A stretch of DNA of 64,000 nt from Undaria pinnatifida. Its lineage: Eukaryota > Sar > Phaeophyceae > Laminariales > Alariaceae. The notes below the pieces were generated by a model, which was given only the letters and a program-made list of their open reading frames with translations, ran no database searches and was not told the origin of the DNA. The position numbers and the translations under genes were made by a program. Shown here in pieces: positions 1 through 13,800 of this stretch. The DNA lies in assembly GCA_012845835.1 (NCBI GenBank), contig JABAKD010000011.1, positions 746,501 to 810,500 of the forward strand, in the 5' to 3' direction. Position 1 is the stretch's first letter. Each line of letters begins with the position of its first letter.

Positions 1-1115
1 CCGGGAGCCGTTATACCGAAGTTAATAATGCAGAACGCCTTCTTCCTCACATAAGAAACCCAGCCTGGGATATCGTCAAGTTTCCTTTTCCCACATAAGA
101 AATCAAGCGTGGAATATTGTTATGTTTCCTTTTGTCAAATAAGAAACCCAGCCTGGGCTACCATTAGGTTTCTTGTTAGGTGTCATGCACTGTCACACCG
201 CGATGGGGAGGGGGGGCATCGTGCTGCGCCTGCATGTGCCAGTGGAATACAGTGACTCCCCTGCAGCGGCCAAAAAAACGACGGGTGCTATCTTGTCGAA
301 TCACCAGGAAGAACGTCCACGCGGTACAAAATTTCACCACGCTGCGCGCTTGCGGTACAGCTCCTTACCTTACAGGTCAGACACAACCTCTACGCCAGCA
401 GCTCGGGTTGCCCCGCGATCCGATGCTATACTAATTACATTTTTTTGACAGTTTCCCCGTCTGAACCTCTCCCTAGAGATGGTTAACTCCTTAGGGACTT
501 CGGAAAGGAAAACCGACGAGCGGAAATGACGACAATATCTGTCCGCGCGCCAAACCGAGACGCTGGGTTCGGGAATATCGTATGTAGCCCAGGCGTTGTA
601 CGTTTGTACGGCATGCGCGGAAAGTGGGATGGGTAGGGTTGGAGTTACGGCTTTACTGCACGCTCCCACTACTGCAATTGAGACAGTAACCCTAACTAAC
701 TCTTTGGGAACTAGAGAGGTAAAAAGTAATGACCATAGCATCGGCCACTGGCGTCGGGTGAAAGGTCATACAAGAGGTCATGCAAGGGCATTGTGTCTGG
801 TCGTCCAACTTGAACCAAGAGCTTTGGGGCCGTCATCGCTTTGACATCATTTTCAAGGGTAACCCCGCCAAGCTCTCGACCTTTCCCATGTACTGGACGC
901 CGGCGACAAGTTCCTCGCCGAAGCCAGCACCGCAGGACCACTGGTTGGTTGGGGAACGATAGATCTTGGTGTCCGAAGAGCAATGCAAGCCATTGTACGA
1001 TACGGGCGCAACCTGATCCTAATCGTGCTGCTGCGCCCTCACACTCCTCATACGAATAACCTCACACGAGCATTAATAGTCTGTTTGAGAAGACGGTATC
1101 GTTCCCTGGCCGCTT
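1..1115. other. Gene-free left edge
   Basis: No exon with matching splice sites or a recognisable protein family was found on either strand. Short purine-rich motifs near positions 45-180 recur about every 60 bp (variants of 'cataagaaaccca'), suggesting a short decayed tandem repeat. Positions about 890-1060 resemble the family E repeat that is better preserved at 24094-24803, including a shared stretch near 'cgtgctgctgcgc'. The open frames here are treated as chance or as repeat remnants. Confidence 0.4.
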
Positions 1116-2825
1116 ACCGTATATGACAGTGTATACCACAGCCCATCTTGTACTCCACACCCCCACGGTATACCACCCGGGTGGCCATTATTCTAAAATC
1201 CTAAACGACCACCGGAGTTAGCACCCGGGGTGCGGTGTATACCACACCCCCTGAAGTATTGCCTCATTATCATTATGACACCCCCAAGTTATCACCGCGG
1301 GTGAAAGCATGCCGATCAACAAAACGAATACCGGTACCGGAACAGCAGCAGCAGCACACCACGTGCGCGAGAGTACCACAGCTTACCGTATGTGGACCAG
1401 CAGCATGCAGGTGGAGGAGGCACAGAGCCGGAGTGCAAGCGTGGTCCATCTCAACGGGCAAAACATGTCTGCGGCTCAGACAACTGCTGCTGCGGTTCCA
1501 GGCTCGATCGCGTCATTTTTTGGCTCTTGTGCACAAACCACATCTGTGCCTAACCTTAAGACGATGACTCGGATGTTGAAGAAGTGGCCTAGGGTGGTGT
1601 GGGGCTTCCGGCGACTAATGTCGTTGTTGTGGACTGATGTTGTTGCTGCGAAGTACTTTATGTCTACGATGGGGTGCACTTGGTACCGGTAGTCCACGTA
1701 TGTAGCCTACTTTTGCAGCAGGCGTTGCGTGACCGGCTGCGGTTGAAAACAGCACGGTCCCATTCATGGATGTTCTGTTTTTTAACCGTTTGCAGCTTGT
1801 TGTTTTTCGCAAGTCTTCTCTACTTTGTGCTTTCCTTGTATTATGTTTGCTATCTCTACCGGTATCTTATTGCATGCCGCTTTCAAATTCTTGCCTGTTT
1901 TCCTATTTGTTCATGGCGCTCATCATGTGTTACGGTACGGTAGTGTACTCCGTGTCAGAAGGAGATGTTGGCTACCATCCCCGGCTTAGATCATATTGGA
2001 TTACCATCAGGGAGCTACGGGTGGCTAGCTACACAGGGGAAATGAAAAATCGCTTTCAGATCACATCGCGTGAAATACGGTGCCGGTACGGTACCCGTAC
2101 CGCTTTGAGGTCTGCTACGACACCCCCTTGTTATCACACCCCTTACTACCGGTATCACACGCCTTGGTACCGTATCTTCTTGGAGTGTGGCAGCGAAACT
2201 CCTTTGCAACCGGTGCTATCACACCTCATACTATTACACTCCTTGCTGCCTGCCTGGAGTGTGGCGGCGAAAACTTGCAACCAACCGCTGCTATCACACC
2301 CGTTATTATCACACCCCGTCTGCCTAGAATGTGGCAGCAAAAGTCATTTGAAACCACTGCTGTTATCACCCCCCATGTTACCATACCATAGGTCAGTTTC
2401 GTTAGTTCGAGCCCCCCCGAGTGCATACTCGTATAAATTCGTTAGGACTTTTTCTTGTGCACAAATTGACTTGCGGAAAGCGCGAGAGCGCGAGTTAGCA
2501 ACACTCGATGAAAAAAATCGACGAGCAGTGAGTGGGATTGCTGAACCCTATGTGCGATAAAAATTGAAGGCAAGAACCGGGGGGAAGAAGGGACGACCCC
2601 TGTAACCACGGCTTGTCCAGAAGCTGGAAAGTAGAAGGGTGAGGAAAAACCCCTGCGGTATACAACCTGGGGTGGTGAATAATCTAAACCCCCAAACGAC
2701 CACCCACTTTATCAACGGGGGTTCGGTGTATACCACACCCCCACGGTATACCACCCCGGGTGATGAAATTCCAAAACCCAAAATATTATCACCGGGGGTG
2801 TGGTAGACACTGTCATATACGGTAA
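1116..2825. mobile_element. TIR element, family F, copy 1
   Basis: The left end (1116-1140, ttaccgtatatgacagtgt then taccac) reappears inverted at 2798-2825 (gtggtagacactgtc then atatacggtaa). Just inside both ends are C-rich blocks with the motif 'ggtataccaccc'. A second element with the same end design lies at 59484-60477 and a shorter relative at 46999-47586. No transposase was recognised, and a SINE (2385-2640) sits inside the right part, so this is probably a non-autonomous DNA element. No convincing target duplication was seen. Confidence 0.6.
2385..2640 (+). mobile_element. tRNA-derived SINE, family A, copy 1
   Basis: The head holds a pol III B-box-like sequence (tagttcgagcc, 2402-2412). 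It is followed by a body with 'tgacttgcggaaagcgcgag' and a 3' part (ccacggcttgtccagaagct) shared with copies at 9500-9785 (inverted), 46690-46997, 47935-48045 and 57640-57735. That shared order of head, body and tail at several unlinked sites supports a dispersed SINE. It lies inside the TIR element at 1116-2825. Confidence 0.55.
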
Positions 2826-3002
2826 CTCTTGCTCATTTTTACAATTGGTCGCTATGCCGCAATGCTTTTACCTGGGTCCCAACAGCGGCGTACTCGTCGT
2901 TATGAAGGAACCAAAAGCAAACCACTGCTGCCGCTGCCGCCGTCGGGCGTTTTTTATAGATTGTCACACCAGCGCCGACGGTAGGGTAAGACAAACCAGC
3001 GG

Positions 3003-3037
<35 letters not shown>

Positions 3038-4406
3038 CAGACCGTCTGCATGCCTGGCGCCTGGTATCCAGACAGGAGCTGCGAGCACTGCTATTACACC
3101 ATTACTGCTGTACTTCGCTGCTCTTGCTGCTCTTGCTGCTGCCTGCCTGGTGCGTGGTGCGGCATCCAGACTGGAGCAACTGTTAAGGCTGTACGTTTAG
3201 TGCCGCCGAGCGGACTGACAGCCGTTCGAAGCAGGAGTGCACAGGAAGCCATAGCGTGAGCATATACGATAGCAGAGCGAGCTTTGCGGGCACTGAACAC
3301 TGGACACAAACCCGAGCACTCACGGGCCAAATGGTCGGGAGCGTCCTTGCGAAGTTCCCTGCTCACGTACAAGCGCTGCCTCCTCCATACCTGGTAAACA
3401 CCATATAGTACACCAGATCAAACATGTGGGGAGATACGTCAAGCAAGGCTGTGAAGGAGAACACGCGTTGTCAAGGGTGTAGAGCCAAGTGTTCCATACT
3501 AAAACCTAGTAGATTGGCCTCAAGAAAAAAAATCGAGTATACTGCTGTATAGGGCTCAGTGTTCCACACAAAAAAACTTTTTAAAAAACAACTAATAATA
3601 GCAGCAATTAGGTAGTATTTTGGGGTCAGTCAAGGCAAATTAAGACAAATTGGCCCAAACTAAGGCAATCTTGCCGTCTCTTTTCAAGGCGTGCAAGAGC
3701 TTTCTCTTGTTGACATCCTTGAGCACAAGGAGCAAGAATGCAAAGATGTAAGTTTGAATAACCATAACGGAACAGCAGTTCAGTTGGCTGAGCACGCAAC
3801 GCGGCCCATGATTCGGAGAGAAGTTTTTACACTTTATTTGTCGTATCATATCATACAACCATACCACCCGATGCCGTAGTACGGCAGAATCGAGCGAATC
3901 GAGCACATATCACGTGGGTCAACAATCGTGCAATCATGGGATATCGGGAGACTTGAATAAGCAACCACGACACTAGGAAACGATGGTGCACAACGTGCTC
4001 GCCAGAGGCTAACAGGCTTTGACCTATTTGATTGATCCTGTTGATCTACACGTAGCAAAGGTTGCCTGCATATCTCCGTATACATCAGCAGCACAGCTGT
4101 CGAACGGAAGGGATTATCACCTCCAGATCTCGCCACTCCATAGAAATGCGAGGACCCTGAAGGCGTGGAAGCCTTCGTTGCCACCGTGCCTACCAGAAAC
4201 CAGGATTCCAACCGGCTTAGCCCTCTCCAAGACACGGATGTGCTGTTCTAAACCAGGCTGCGATGCTTGCGACTAGGCATGTCAAGGTGGTCCACGGATA
4301 TTTTTGGCATTATCACGGAGGGGTTGATCTGAATACAACCCCGGGGTAGCGGCGTGACACAGCGAACAGCAGCAGACAGCAAAACCACCCTAGATGCGGG
4401 AAGCGG
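2826..4406. other. Intergenic region upstream of the mTERF gene
   Basis: No coding exon recognised. Features seen are a CTG/CAG run (about 3001-3035) that creates short Leu- or Ala-rich open frames, and a segment at 3450-3690 related to the core of the MITEs at 43323 and 46496 (shared 'actaaaacctagta' and 'gtcaaggcaaatt') but lacking their inverted ends. The mTERF promoter should lie in the last few hundred bases; no clear TATA or initiator motif could be assigned. Confidence 0.4.
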
Positions 4407-4868
4407 ATGACTACCCTCTTCCTCCTCCTGGTACTGATAACCTCAATACAGAGCTTCGTGTTCCCTTTGTTGCCAGCATGCAACAGACAAGGCCCCTTAC
4501 AGCAGCAGCAGCAGCAGCAAAAGCAGCAGCAAAAGCAGAAGCGGCAGCATGTTGCTGCTTCTAACAATCTACATCACGCATCAGAGAGCAGGTTCAACTC
4601 GCTTCTCCTAACCTGCAGCCTCCCCAATCAAAATACCTACGACGATGCTCCCTTGCTGGCTCTCAACGAGAGCAGCAGCCGCATCGACGCCATGGCTCTC
4701 GCCGAGAGCAAGAAGCCTGTGGGTGCGTACCAGATCACAAGGCCGAGGTGGTACAACAAAGCGGAGGCAGCGGTAATCGTGCTCCTGGTGCAGCGCCTGA
4801 GACTTTTGGATGTTCGAGGGGTGGAGCACATGCTGGAAGCGACAGACGACTTCCGCAAAGAGGATCCG
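4407..4868 (+). CDS. mTERF gene exon 1 (signal peptide, poly-Q)
   Basis: Encodes residues 1-154. The start ATG opens a hydrophobic signal peptide (MTTLFLLLVLITSIQS) followed by FVFP, and then a Gln-rich stretch (about residues 28-47) from a CAG run at 4501-4545. The exon ends in ...FRKEDP before the donor gtatgt, in phase 0. The open frame runs on to 5006 past the donor; that extension is taken as intron. Assignment to this gene rests on orientation, phase, position and the organelle-type leader. Confidence 0.55.
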
Positions 4869-7800
4869 GTATGTACGAGGAAAATGCACGCGGTCGATGC
4901 CTGTTACATGTCACTTCGGCATTGCTCGCCGTCAATGTTGGGAATTCCTTCATGCAACATCCACACCACTATCTACCTGGTAAAGAGCCTACCTGGTATA
5001 GGATAAGAGTAACAGCAGTGCCCTGTGTAGAGCACGGCGGTATGATATGTAGCACGGCAGGAAAACCAGCAGACCTTCTGAAGCTGCCTGTTCGTGCGTT
5101 TGGTAAGTTGTTCTTCCAACTTCAAACAATGGCAGTTGTGGTTTGCTTTCGAGTTGTGTCAATCAAGCATATGCATCCCTTGGTCGAAGAAGGGGGGGGT
5201 CAAAGGAAACCTCGGGCCTGACCTTCACACAGCCCCGTTCCTACATCCGTACACACGCAAGTCAACTACCACTCCACAACGTGTTCGCCGGCCTCCAACT
5301 ACTATGGTGGGTGACTTGGTGTACGTACGTATGTGTATGTTCTTCCTTCTTCTCCCCCCCCCCCACCTCTGCCCTCTACGTCTCGCAACTCAATCTCGGA
5401 TACTTTCCAAGCGGTATATTTTCATTTTCGCCCCATTCAGTTATTTGCCCGGGCTTCTTCTTGCAACCCTCAACTCTATCTACCATCGCTCCGGACACCC
5501 ACTGCTGTGCGTCTCCTGCGTGACTACTCACATACCTGGTACCGTTTCTACGCCCCCGACGCCCACCGGCCCTCGCGTGTCAATACCTCAGCATTATCCG
5601 CGCCCCCAGCCGACAGGTATGCGGCACCCCCAATCCTAAGGGAATACAGCGCGTATTCTTCCGCCTGCAATCCCGCAACTGACACCACCTTGCCGCAGCG
5701 CCTTCATTGCTTGCACCCGAGTCCACAGACGAAGACCACCCGCCATTGCAACAACCAAACGCCACTAGCGAGGCCGACGGGAGAAGAAGCAAGTAGCACG
5801 ACAGCAACTCGATCATCAAATCGACGACACCCTCTCCCGCGTCTACGGGTCGCGGCAGACCTTCCTTCGCTCGAGTTGACATCGCGCCGTTGCGCAACTT
5901 GTCATCTTTGGACCCTCGAAACCGTACTTCAAATCGATCCGCCGTCGACCACGGCCCTCTTTCCAGCTGGCTTTCTCCTCGAAAAAAGGCTACATCCGCA
6001 CGCTTCAAACAATACAGTTCATGCGTACGCGTTTCGGCAAACGTTTCTCCCGCTCGCGCAAGAAACAAAAAATGCTTTCTCAATGCGAGCGAGAACAGTC
6101 GCCCTCTGTACCTCCATTTCTGTGCCAAGTGCTCGCCCCCGAGCAACCTGTACCACGATGCCGGCCTCTTCACTCTCGACTGTGACCCCGCTACAGCGTG
6201 CGACCGTGCGGAGCCTTTGAGAGCGTTGCGAAGTAAAGGGTGTACCAGGTATGGTATCCAGCTCAAAACCTCGCGACGATCGATGAAATAACTTGATATA
6301 GGTGGCGAGTGCCCCCTCGACCCGTTTGGGCTTGTAATTTCTTAGTTGCTGCTGCGTACGCCGCGTACTCTCAAGAGGGGTGACACAATCGCCAACGAGT
6401 TTTCACAAAAGTTCAAGAACACCGGTTCACATACCACGTCTAGGCGAATCTCTAACCACGAGGAGAAGTGCCCTTGGTAAGCGCGCTTAGTCGAGGGCGC
6501 AACGATGTTTTTCACGAATTCGAGACCAACACGGAGATATAAGAATCTTTGTAGTTTTTTGCCAACTCCCGATCCTGCAACGGATGTGGGGGCGCGCGCG
6601 AACGAGGTTAGCGTGGATCGCGGATTTTTCCCACCTAGAAAATTCGTCTGCGACATCATTCAACAGTCCGGGTACGTGCATGGCACCGAAGTTCCATCTA
6701 CTTGGCATTTCGAGGACTCCTAGAAAGCGCATCAACGCTCCGGACGGCGGCTCTTTCCCGCCCACACACCGTCGCACCCAGTGCACTGCGTCGCCTGCCC
6801 GCAACAGCACACAATCACTCGCCTGTGTGGGGAGATCTTGTGGGGAGATTTTGACACAGCACGACCAACACCCATGGCTGAAATATCCAAACCCAATCAC
6901 TCTAAAATGTCAAAAGAGATACCATTGGCACCGGTCACAGCCAGGCTCGAGCCGCGCGATCGCGCCTGTTCGTCCTCCGTAAGGTTATACCTCCAGTACA
7001 CGCTGGTTCCCAAGCAATCACCCCCGATACAACACGCTTGGAGGCGTCTAAAAAACATCGGATGCCTCGCGGGTCGAGAGACCAAATCATACACGGGCGC
7101 CGACAAGCACACCCCAATGGCTTCGAAACCCGCGTTCGCAAACCATCGCCAAAATTCGAGGTCCCCATGAAATTCCAGACCCAAAACAACGCGCCGCTCG
7201 TTCCCTATCGGCGGCACTCTCGACCCCGCGGCCGACTGCGGCGTCTTAACGTTCGCAAGCACTCGCTTCACGAAAAACTCCACCGGCCGCACAGCCAACG
7301 AAACATTCAACATAGATCTCGTCAGCTCGGAAACTTTGCTTGGCTATATGTCCATGTCTGCGACTGCGACTGCAACCATCGGACGCGTTCTACGGTAGAG
7401 GTACACCAACCATTGTTGTTTTTTTCTGCGGTTCCATAATTTGGGAGCTTAAGATCTCTCTCTCCCAAAAATTGATTTGGGAGAAAATATAAGTGCTACC
7501 ACCCATGGCCTAGGTTACAGAACGAGAATCAGGCAAAAAAAAATGGCCTATTTCCGACGGTAGTATTAGTAGGCTAAGGAGCCCCGTCATTCAGAAACCA
7601 TTTTCGCCAAAAAAAAGATATGCCTTCATACCTCTATCGTAGCACGTGCCATTGTGCAATCAATCGACGCAGTCTGCAAGTGTTTAGGGGTGGCATCGTC
7701 GCTGGCAACTCGTCTGTGTCTATGATCCATCTCAACACTTCCAACCACGAATCCCAACTATTAGTAGTAAACTTCGACAATGATGGATCGTCGGGACCCC

Positions 7801-10800
7801 GCTCTCCCGACGATCAAAAGTGGTCGCAAAGCGAGAGATTGCAACGCGCGCGTACATCTCCCACCATCCCAAGACCGTTGGACCTCAACGAGAATGCCAT
7901 CATCCACCTAATACCGCGCGAAAAAACACTGCCAGTTCCACCCCGCACACTCTGAACATGCGCACAGTCACGAGGCACGGCAGCAGCCCTGCTCCCCCAG
8001 CGGTGTCACGACTGTAGACGATGCTCAACACAATTTTTCCAAAACAAATTGTAAGTATTTGTTAGAGTGGTTTTCGTACCGTCGCTGTGGGAAAAAAATA
8101 TACGAAAATATGTTTTCAAGCTTTTTTTTGTCAAGCGGCGCCATTTGTCGTTTTTCGTTAAGCCTTGGTCGACGTTGTCCAACAACCCCGGCTGACCTTC
8201 GACCTCGAGAAAGAGACCGCTCACGACCAGCCCTCTTCGTTCCGGACAAGGCCACATAAGTGTCGGTGACAGCGTTGAAGAGTTAAGGTTGATCCATGCT
8301 CTAGGGCGCGAGAGGTTGCCCGCGTTGCCTTGTGGTCTTCCGTCAAATGTGCTCAAAATTATATTTTTGCCTGTTGGGGGGCGATGGGAGGGTTCATGTC
8401 TCCTGTGTTCTGCACACCAGCCGCCAAATGTACGTGTAACAAACGCCCGGTCGACGCCCGCCGCACATCACCGTCCGTAGTGATTCTCACTGTACACACT
8501 TCAAGGGCGGGTCGTAGCCCCTAACGAGCTCGCCACGTTGATATTTTCACGACGCTGTGGTTGATTTCGAGTAGCGAAGAGTGTGGAACACACGAAATCT
8601 CGCGGCTTTAAATCCAAGATTGTGCTTGAGAATTTCTTTAGCAGATGTTGCCCAAGATTGCCACGAGAGGATTACATTTTTTTCTGGATAATGGGCAAGT
8701 TCCAAAAAGCGTTGTGAAAAAACTGGGCCCATGGGCAGTCGTACAGGAATGGTTTGGCTGGTATCTTCGAAATTGTTTTTTTTTTGCGCAACATCTCCTC
8801 GCCATTAGCAATGGTCTTGCAGCATACCTGGTATTATTGCTAGTATCCTCCCTTACAAAGTGCCAGTCCCGTTCCTTACAGGGTACCAATACTCTTGGTT
8901 ACAGAGTACTATTAATAGCAACCTTCACGTACAGAGTATCAGTATCCTTCGTTACAGCGTACCAATTTCCTTCCTTGCCCCTGCAGAATGGCAGTGTCCT
9001 TCCATACAGAGTACGAGTACCCTTCTCTACAGACTACCGTTGCTTTACGAACTCGTGCAAACCCTGAGTATTTTGAAACGACAGTACGTGAGTAGCATCA
9101 TGCACCCGAATGGTACATTTTTGTGTCTTATGTGTTCCTCGCAATAATAAAGTAGTAGACGTCAACTGCCGACAAACGATGAAACGTCTACCGGGTATCA
9201 TGTTGTACGTACATGTCGATAGGACAACTCTGAGTAGTCTCTGAAGTATGTGCAACCGTGGTCGCGTTTGTCCTCCCTTGGAATCGTCGCAGGAAGACGT
9301 CTGGCTGAGGGCGGTTTTCCTGATGAAGATAGCACCGGGTGCCAACTTCCGCACAGTCATTCAACGACATCCAAGGGTGAGAAAAAGTAGAGAAACATGT
9401 ACACGTACTGATAATATTTGTATTAGTAAAGTAATTCCTGCGATATTTTTTTCTTCTTTTCTTTTTCTCGTCATCGCTTTTACTCTCCAGCTCAACTCGT
9501 ATGAGGTTCTACCCTCAGCGACCTTCTGGACAAGCCGTGGTCACAGGTTTCTTCCCTTCTCCCCCCCGGTACTTGCCTGCATTTTTAGCGCGCATAGGGT
9601 TCGACATTCCCATTTTTCAATTGGTTGTGGTCGTCGAGTTGCGTCGAATTTCACCAACTCACGCTTTCGCGCTTTCCGCCTGTAGATTTGTGATAAATAT
9701 TCCGTTGTGAGATTGGAACCTACGACTTCGACCTCAATAGTCACGCGGCTTACCATTGGATCATCGGGGACGCAATCTGTAACTGCCTGTCACTTGTGCA
9801 ACACCACCTATTGATTTTTCTCTCTTCGTTCTTGTCCACAAGATGACCCCCCCCCGCCCCCTTACCCGTTTCCCGCCAATTTGCCTTGTGCGACACCACT
9901 TTATTTTAGACTCTGTTGGTTCCCGTGCACAAGATGAAGCGGGTGTGTAAAATAATCAGCGATGCCTACCCGGACGCGAACATGGCCAGGGTGGTGGAAC
10001 GCATCCCTTCGGTCTTCTCCAGGAACGCCACAAAGTGAGGGCGACACCTCATTGCACACCGGGTGTACAAATCCAACAGTGCACACCCCCACCCTGTTCC
10101 CGTTAGGCAAACCTGTTACCACGCTGCCTTGAGCCGGCCAAGCTGGCACTAGGGTATAAATAGCCGCCGATAGGGTACACCTAGCACCCTGATCCCGCTC
10201 TGGCCAAATCCATCAGAATCGTTTCAAATTTTTATTTTAGCAATTAAGAGGAGGTAAATCTATTCCTCAAGATGGAGATGTGGAGACACACCGAGGTGGG
10301 TAATATGCGTAACCGCACGCTCGAGGGTCAGCAACAAGGGAATATCTCAGAGTGCTCTCGAAGAGCCAGGATGGCCTTGAAGGATTGTAGTGATAACGAG
10401 GCGGTACGATCTAGGGGATAGGGGCCTGGCATTCACATCACCCCCCGCCCCTTTTTCAGACGTGCAAAAGTACGCGTCTTACAAGAGGTGTCGAACAAAG
10501 TGAGTGGTCACGTGTGATGTCCGACTTGGACGTGGACAACTTAGACGCAGACAGCATCGAACTGGACACTGGGATGCTGCTGCTGAACCATGATTCTTAC
10601 AAGAATCACTACGTGAGCGTTTACTCTCAAGGCGCCTCTTAGATCCGTGTGCCGCTCGCACCTGAGCTATCGAGAGAAAGCGCGGCGCCCACAGGCTTCC
10701 TCGTACGGATACATTCCTTCATCCCGTACTTGAGGGCCTGCACCACGGGCTTCTCCCGGTGCAGCGTAGCGTGCTGAGCCGTTTTCATAAGCTCCTTCGG

Positions 10801-13800
10801 TTTTCGGTGGGCCTCGAGCACCTCCGTTGCCACGATGATGACTTCGAGGTACTTGGCACTTGGAAAATCAACGCAATTTGTTTCTGGTCTCAATGCATCG
10901 ACTTTCCGAATGCAAAATACCTCGAAGTCGCCATCGTGGCGGCGAAGGTGCTCGAGGCGCACGGCAACATTCAGGAGTTTCTGGAAACGGCTCAGCACCC
11001 TACGCTGCACCGGGAGAAGCCCGTGGTGCGCGCCCTCGAGTACGGGATGAGGGAATGTATCCGTATGAGGAAGCCTGTGAGCGCCGCGCCTTTTCTCAAT
11101 AGCTCAGGTGCGAGCGGCACACGGGCCTAAGAGTCGGCTTGAGCGTAAAAGCTCACGTAGCGGTTCCCGTAAGAATTCATGGTTCAGCAGCAGCATCCCA
11201 GTTGTCCAGTAATGCAGTGTGTGTGAGTAATCGGACCCTGGACGACTTGACGAAGGCCCTCCTCATGACGTGAGACGTGGTGACCTCCCTCCTGACGTGA
11301 GGACTGTCGGAGTCCCTACAACCATCCCCGGGACCAGAGGGGCTTGGGGGGTTCGTCTCCTCTGCCATCACGGCATGCGGGACGATCGTGCGGGGGTGTT
11401 AAAAAATGAAAACTCCCCGCTCTAAAGTGTCAGCTGCGTTGCTCCAGTAGAGACTGCCAGCCGAGACGCCAGTTGCGGGACGGTAGTCGTCCCGCAGCAG
11501 GTAAACCTCTTCCGTAAGGTGGAGGTGTGGAGATACACCAAGGTGGGTTGTACGCGTAACCGCACACGCTCGACGGTCAGCAACGAAGGAACACCTCAGG
11601 GTGCCCTCAAGGAGCCAAGATGCCAGGATGGCCTTGAAGAATTATAGTGATAACGAGGCGGTACGATCTTGGCGATAGGGCCTGGTGTCCACAAGAGAAA
11701 TGGTTATACTATATTTGTACCAACAAATTTTGAGGAGATGATAGGACAATGCTCCGGAATAACGACTGACGTGTTGTATACTACGGCTGGTATGTTGGTG
11801 TGCTTCTTTTTTCTCAGGCTGGAGCGAAACGTGGAAGGGCTTTTGAAGTATGTCCCAGAGGTTGATTCCGCCATATTTCAGGTGCGTACGTGTACGTGGG
11901 TCCCAATTCACCATACTGTTGGCCGCTGCGCATGTGCATTCGTGATTTCGGGAGGTGCTTTGCGTGCGCACCGCACCTACTCATACACTAGGATTTTTGT
12001 TGAATTTTTTAACACGACGTTTTGAGAACACATTACGTGAAGCTGAACGTAAAATGTTTTTTCGTCTGCTATATCCCCTTTGCAATATCAGAGACACGTT
12101 TAGGAACGAACTACTTGGAATTAGAGTACGATGGTTTTGTAGTTTCACGCCTTTCACCATTGCATCCATGTTTTGTAAAGATGTGAGCCGGCACGACTTG
12201 AGTCACCAACTAGTTAGTAGTCGGATATGTATTTTATAAGTCGCTTTCCAGACGTGCCGACTGTCCGACTTTTTGGGTTTACATACTCGTAGGAAGGATT
12301 GCTAATGCTGGGCGCGTTTTGTCTCTTCTTGGCAAGGCCACTTCTGCCGGGGAAGGGCTGATTTGGCTCGCTTCATTCTTCTGATTTCAGTCGGCAAGTC
12401 GGCCAAACATAATCTGGTTTCGACACCCAACTTCCCGAGCAAGTCACTTAGTTGGCTGACGGCACCAACCGATTGTTTTGTAGTCGTCACATCCTGCCGA
12501 CTTGCAGCTCTACGGTTTTGGGAACAACGGCGTCGGGGACAAAGTTTTTTTATGTAAAGTATTACTGCCTGCTGTTGATTAGCCCTCTTGGGACCCATGT
12601 CCACTGTTATCAATATTGTTGGTATTTGTTAATACTATTGCTAGTAGCGATAAAACAAGTTATTAACGCGTTCTCATCATTGTGTGAGCATGCAGCATAG
12701 CTCACGGCAGCACAAGCTATGCGCGTGTCGTACAGGCACACAGTGGAGCAGTTGGGCTGGAAAATCGCGGTCACCTAATCTAGCAGCTGTCCCGGGTTGA
12801 TTCGTACGAAAGATGCTGTAATCGTCAGATTTGTTCGTCGATTTTTCCCTCCCAAGCCCTAGCCGAAAGAGTTAACGGTCATGACTGTCATAACTGTCCT
12901 TGCCACCCGCCTACGAGTACTGCTATGATACGTTGCCGCACGCCTGGGGTGAGGCTTGCACACGGTTACGGAGACCTGAGAACCTTCATCTCAGACAATA
13001 ATTTTCGATTGAACAAGCATGCTTTCCTCGCTTAGCCAAAATGGTTGATGGAAAGTCCACCCTTTTTCTTTTGTTCTTCATCCCATTTTTTGTCTTCGTT
13101 CGCACTACTCTCGCGCTCCCTCCCAGTAGTAACTCAGATCCGGGGTCGCATAGTGGGTCCTTCTCCCCCCTCCCCACTACGGTACATGCCTTCATTATTT
13201 ATATCGCGAGAAGAATTATTCGTTTTCTTCCATCGTCGACTCGCGTCGAATTGTGCCTACCCGCGCTGCTAGGCGCTCTCAGCAGTTGACCTTTTTCTTG
13301 TTTTTTTTTTACAGATGAATTCAAAATCTCACCGCGGAGGGAATCGAACTCAAGGATCAACGCTAGTAGTATTCGAGGGTGACCACTAGACCACCGGGGC
13401 AACACTACAGCAGTAATATCAGTAACTCTTAATTTCGTCTTCATTCCCAGCTTTTCCCGTACGGTCGGGAGTATAAGGCTATGGTTGGGGTTAGGCTGAA
13501 GAAGATGAAGCACGTTTCAACCTTTTTGGCGTTGATAGTCCACACTGACTCCTGATAACGTCTATGATCTTCATTACAAAACCCTTCTCGGGAGGTCGGG
13601 GATAGATACAGCCTTCAGGTTATGGCTAGGGCGTAAAGTCAAGGATATATTCAACCCATTTTTTCGAAGCTGGGCCAAGTCGTCGTAAACAGTAAAACAA
13701 CCCTGAAACGCTCCTTGTGGTTTTGACGATGACGGCGTGTTGCTTTGCAGGCGGCCCCGTCCATGCTGTTCCTGCCTCCCCACACGGTGGAGGCGAAGGT

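Noticed and set aside
1766-2560. 264-codon open frame
   Set aside because: Crosses a TIR element and a SINE, and encodes no recognisable domain; composition follows the repeats.
10639-11130. Two overlapping 123-codon genes on opposite strands
   Set aside because: They mirror one another because the DNA is a palindrome; at most one strand was ever coding.
13333-13406. tRNA gene on the minus strand
   Set aside because: A- and B-boxes are good, but the acceptor stem pairs poorly and the sequence continues into a body shared with 25025-25245, so it is a SINE head.
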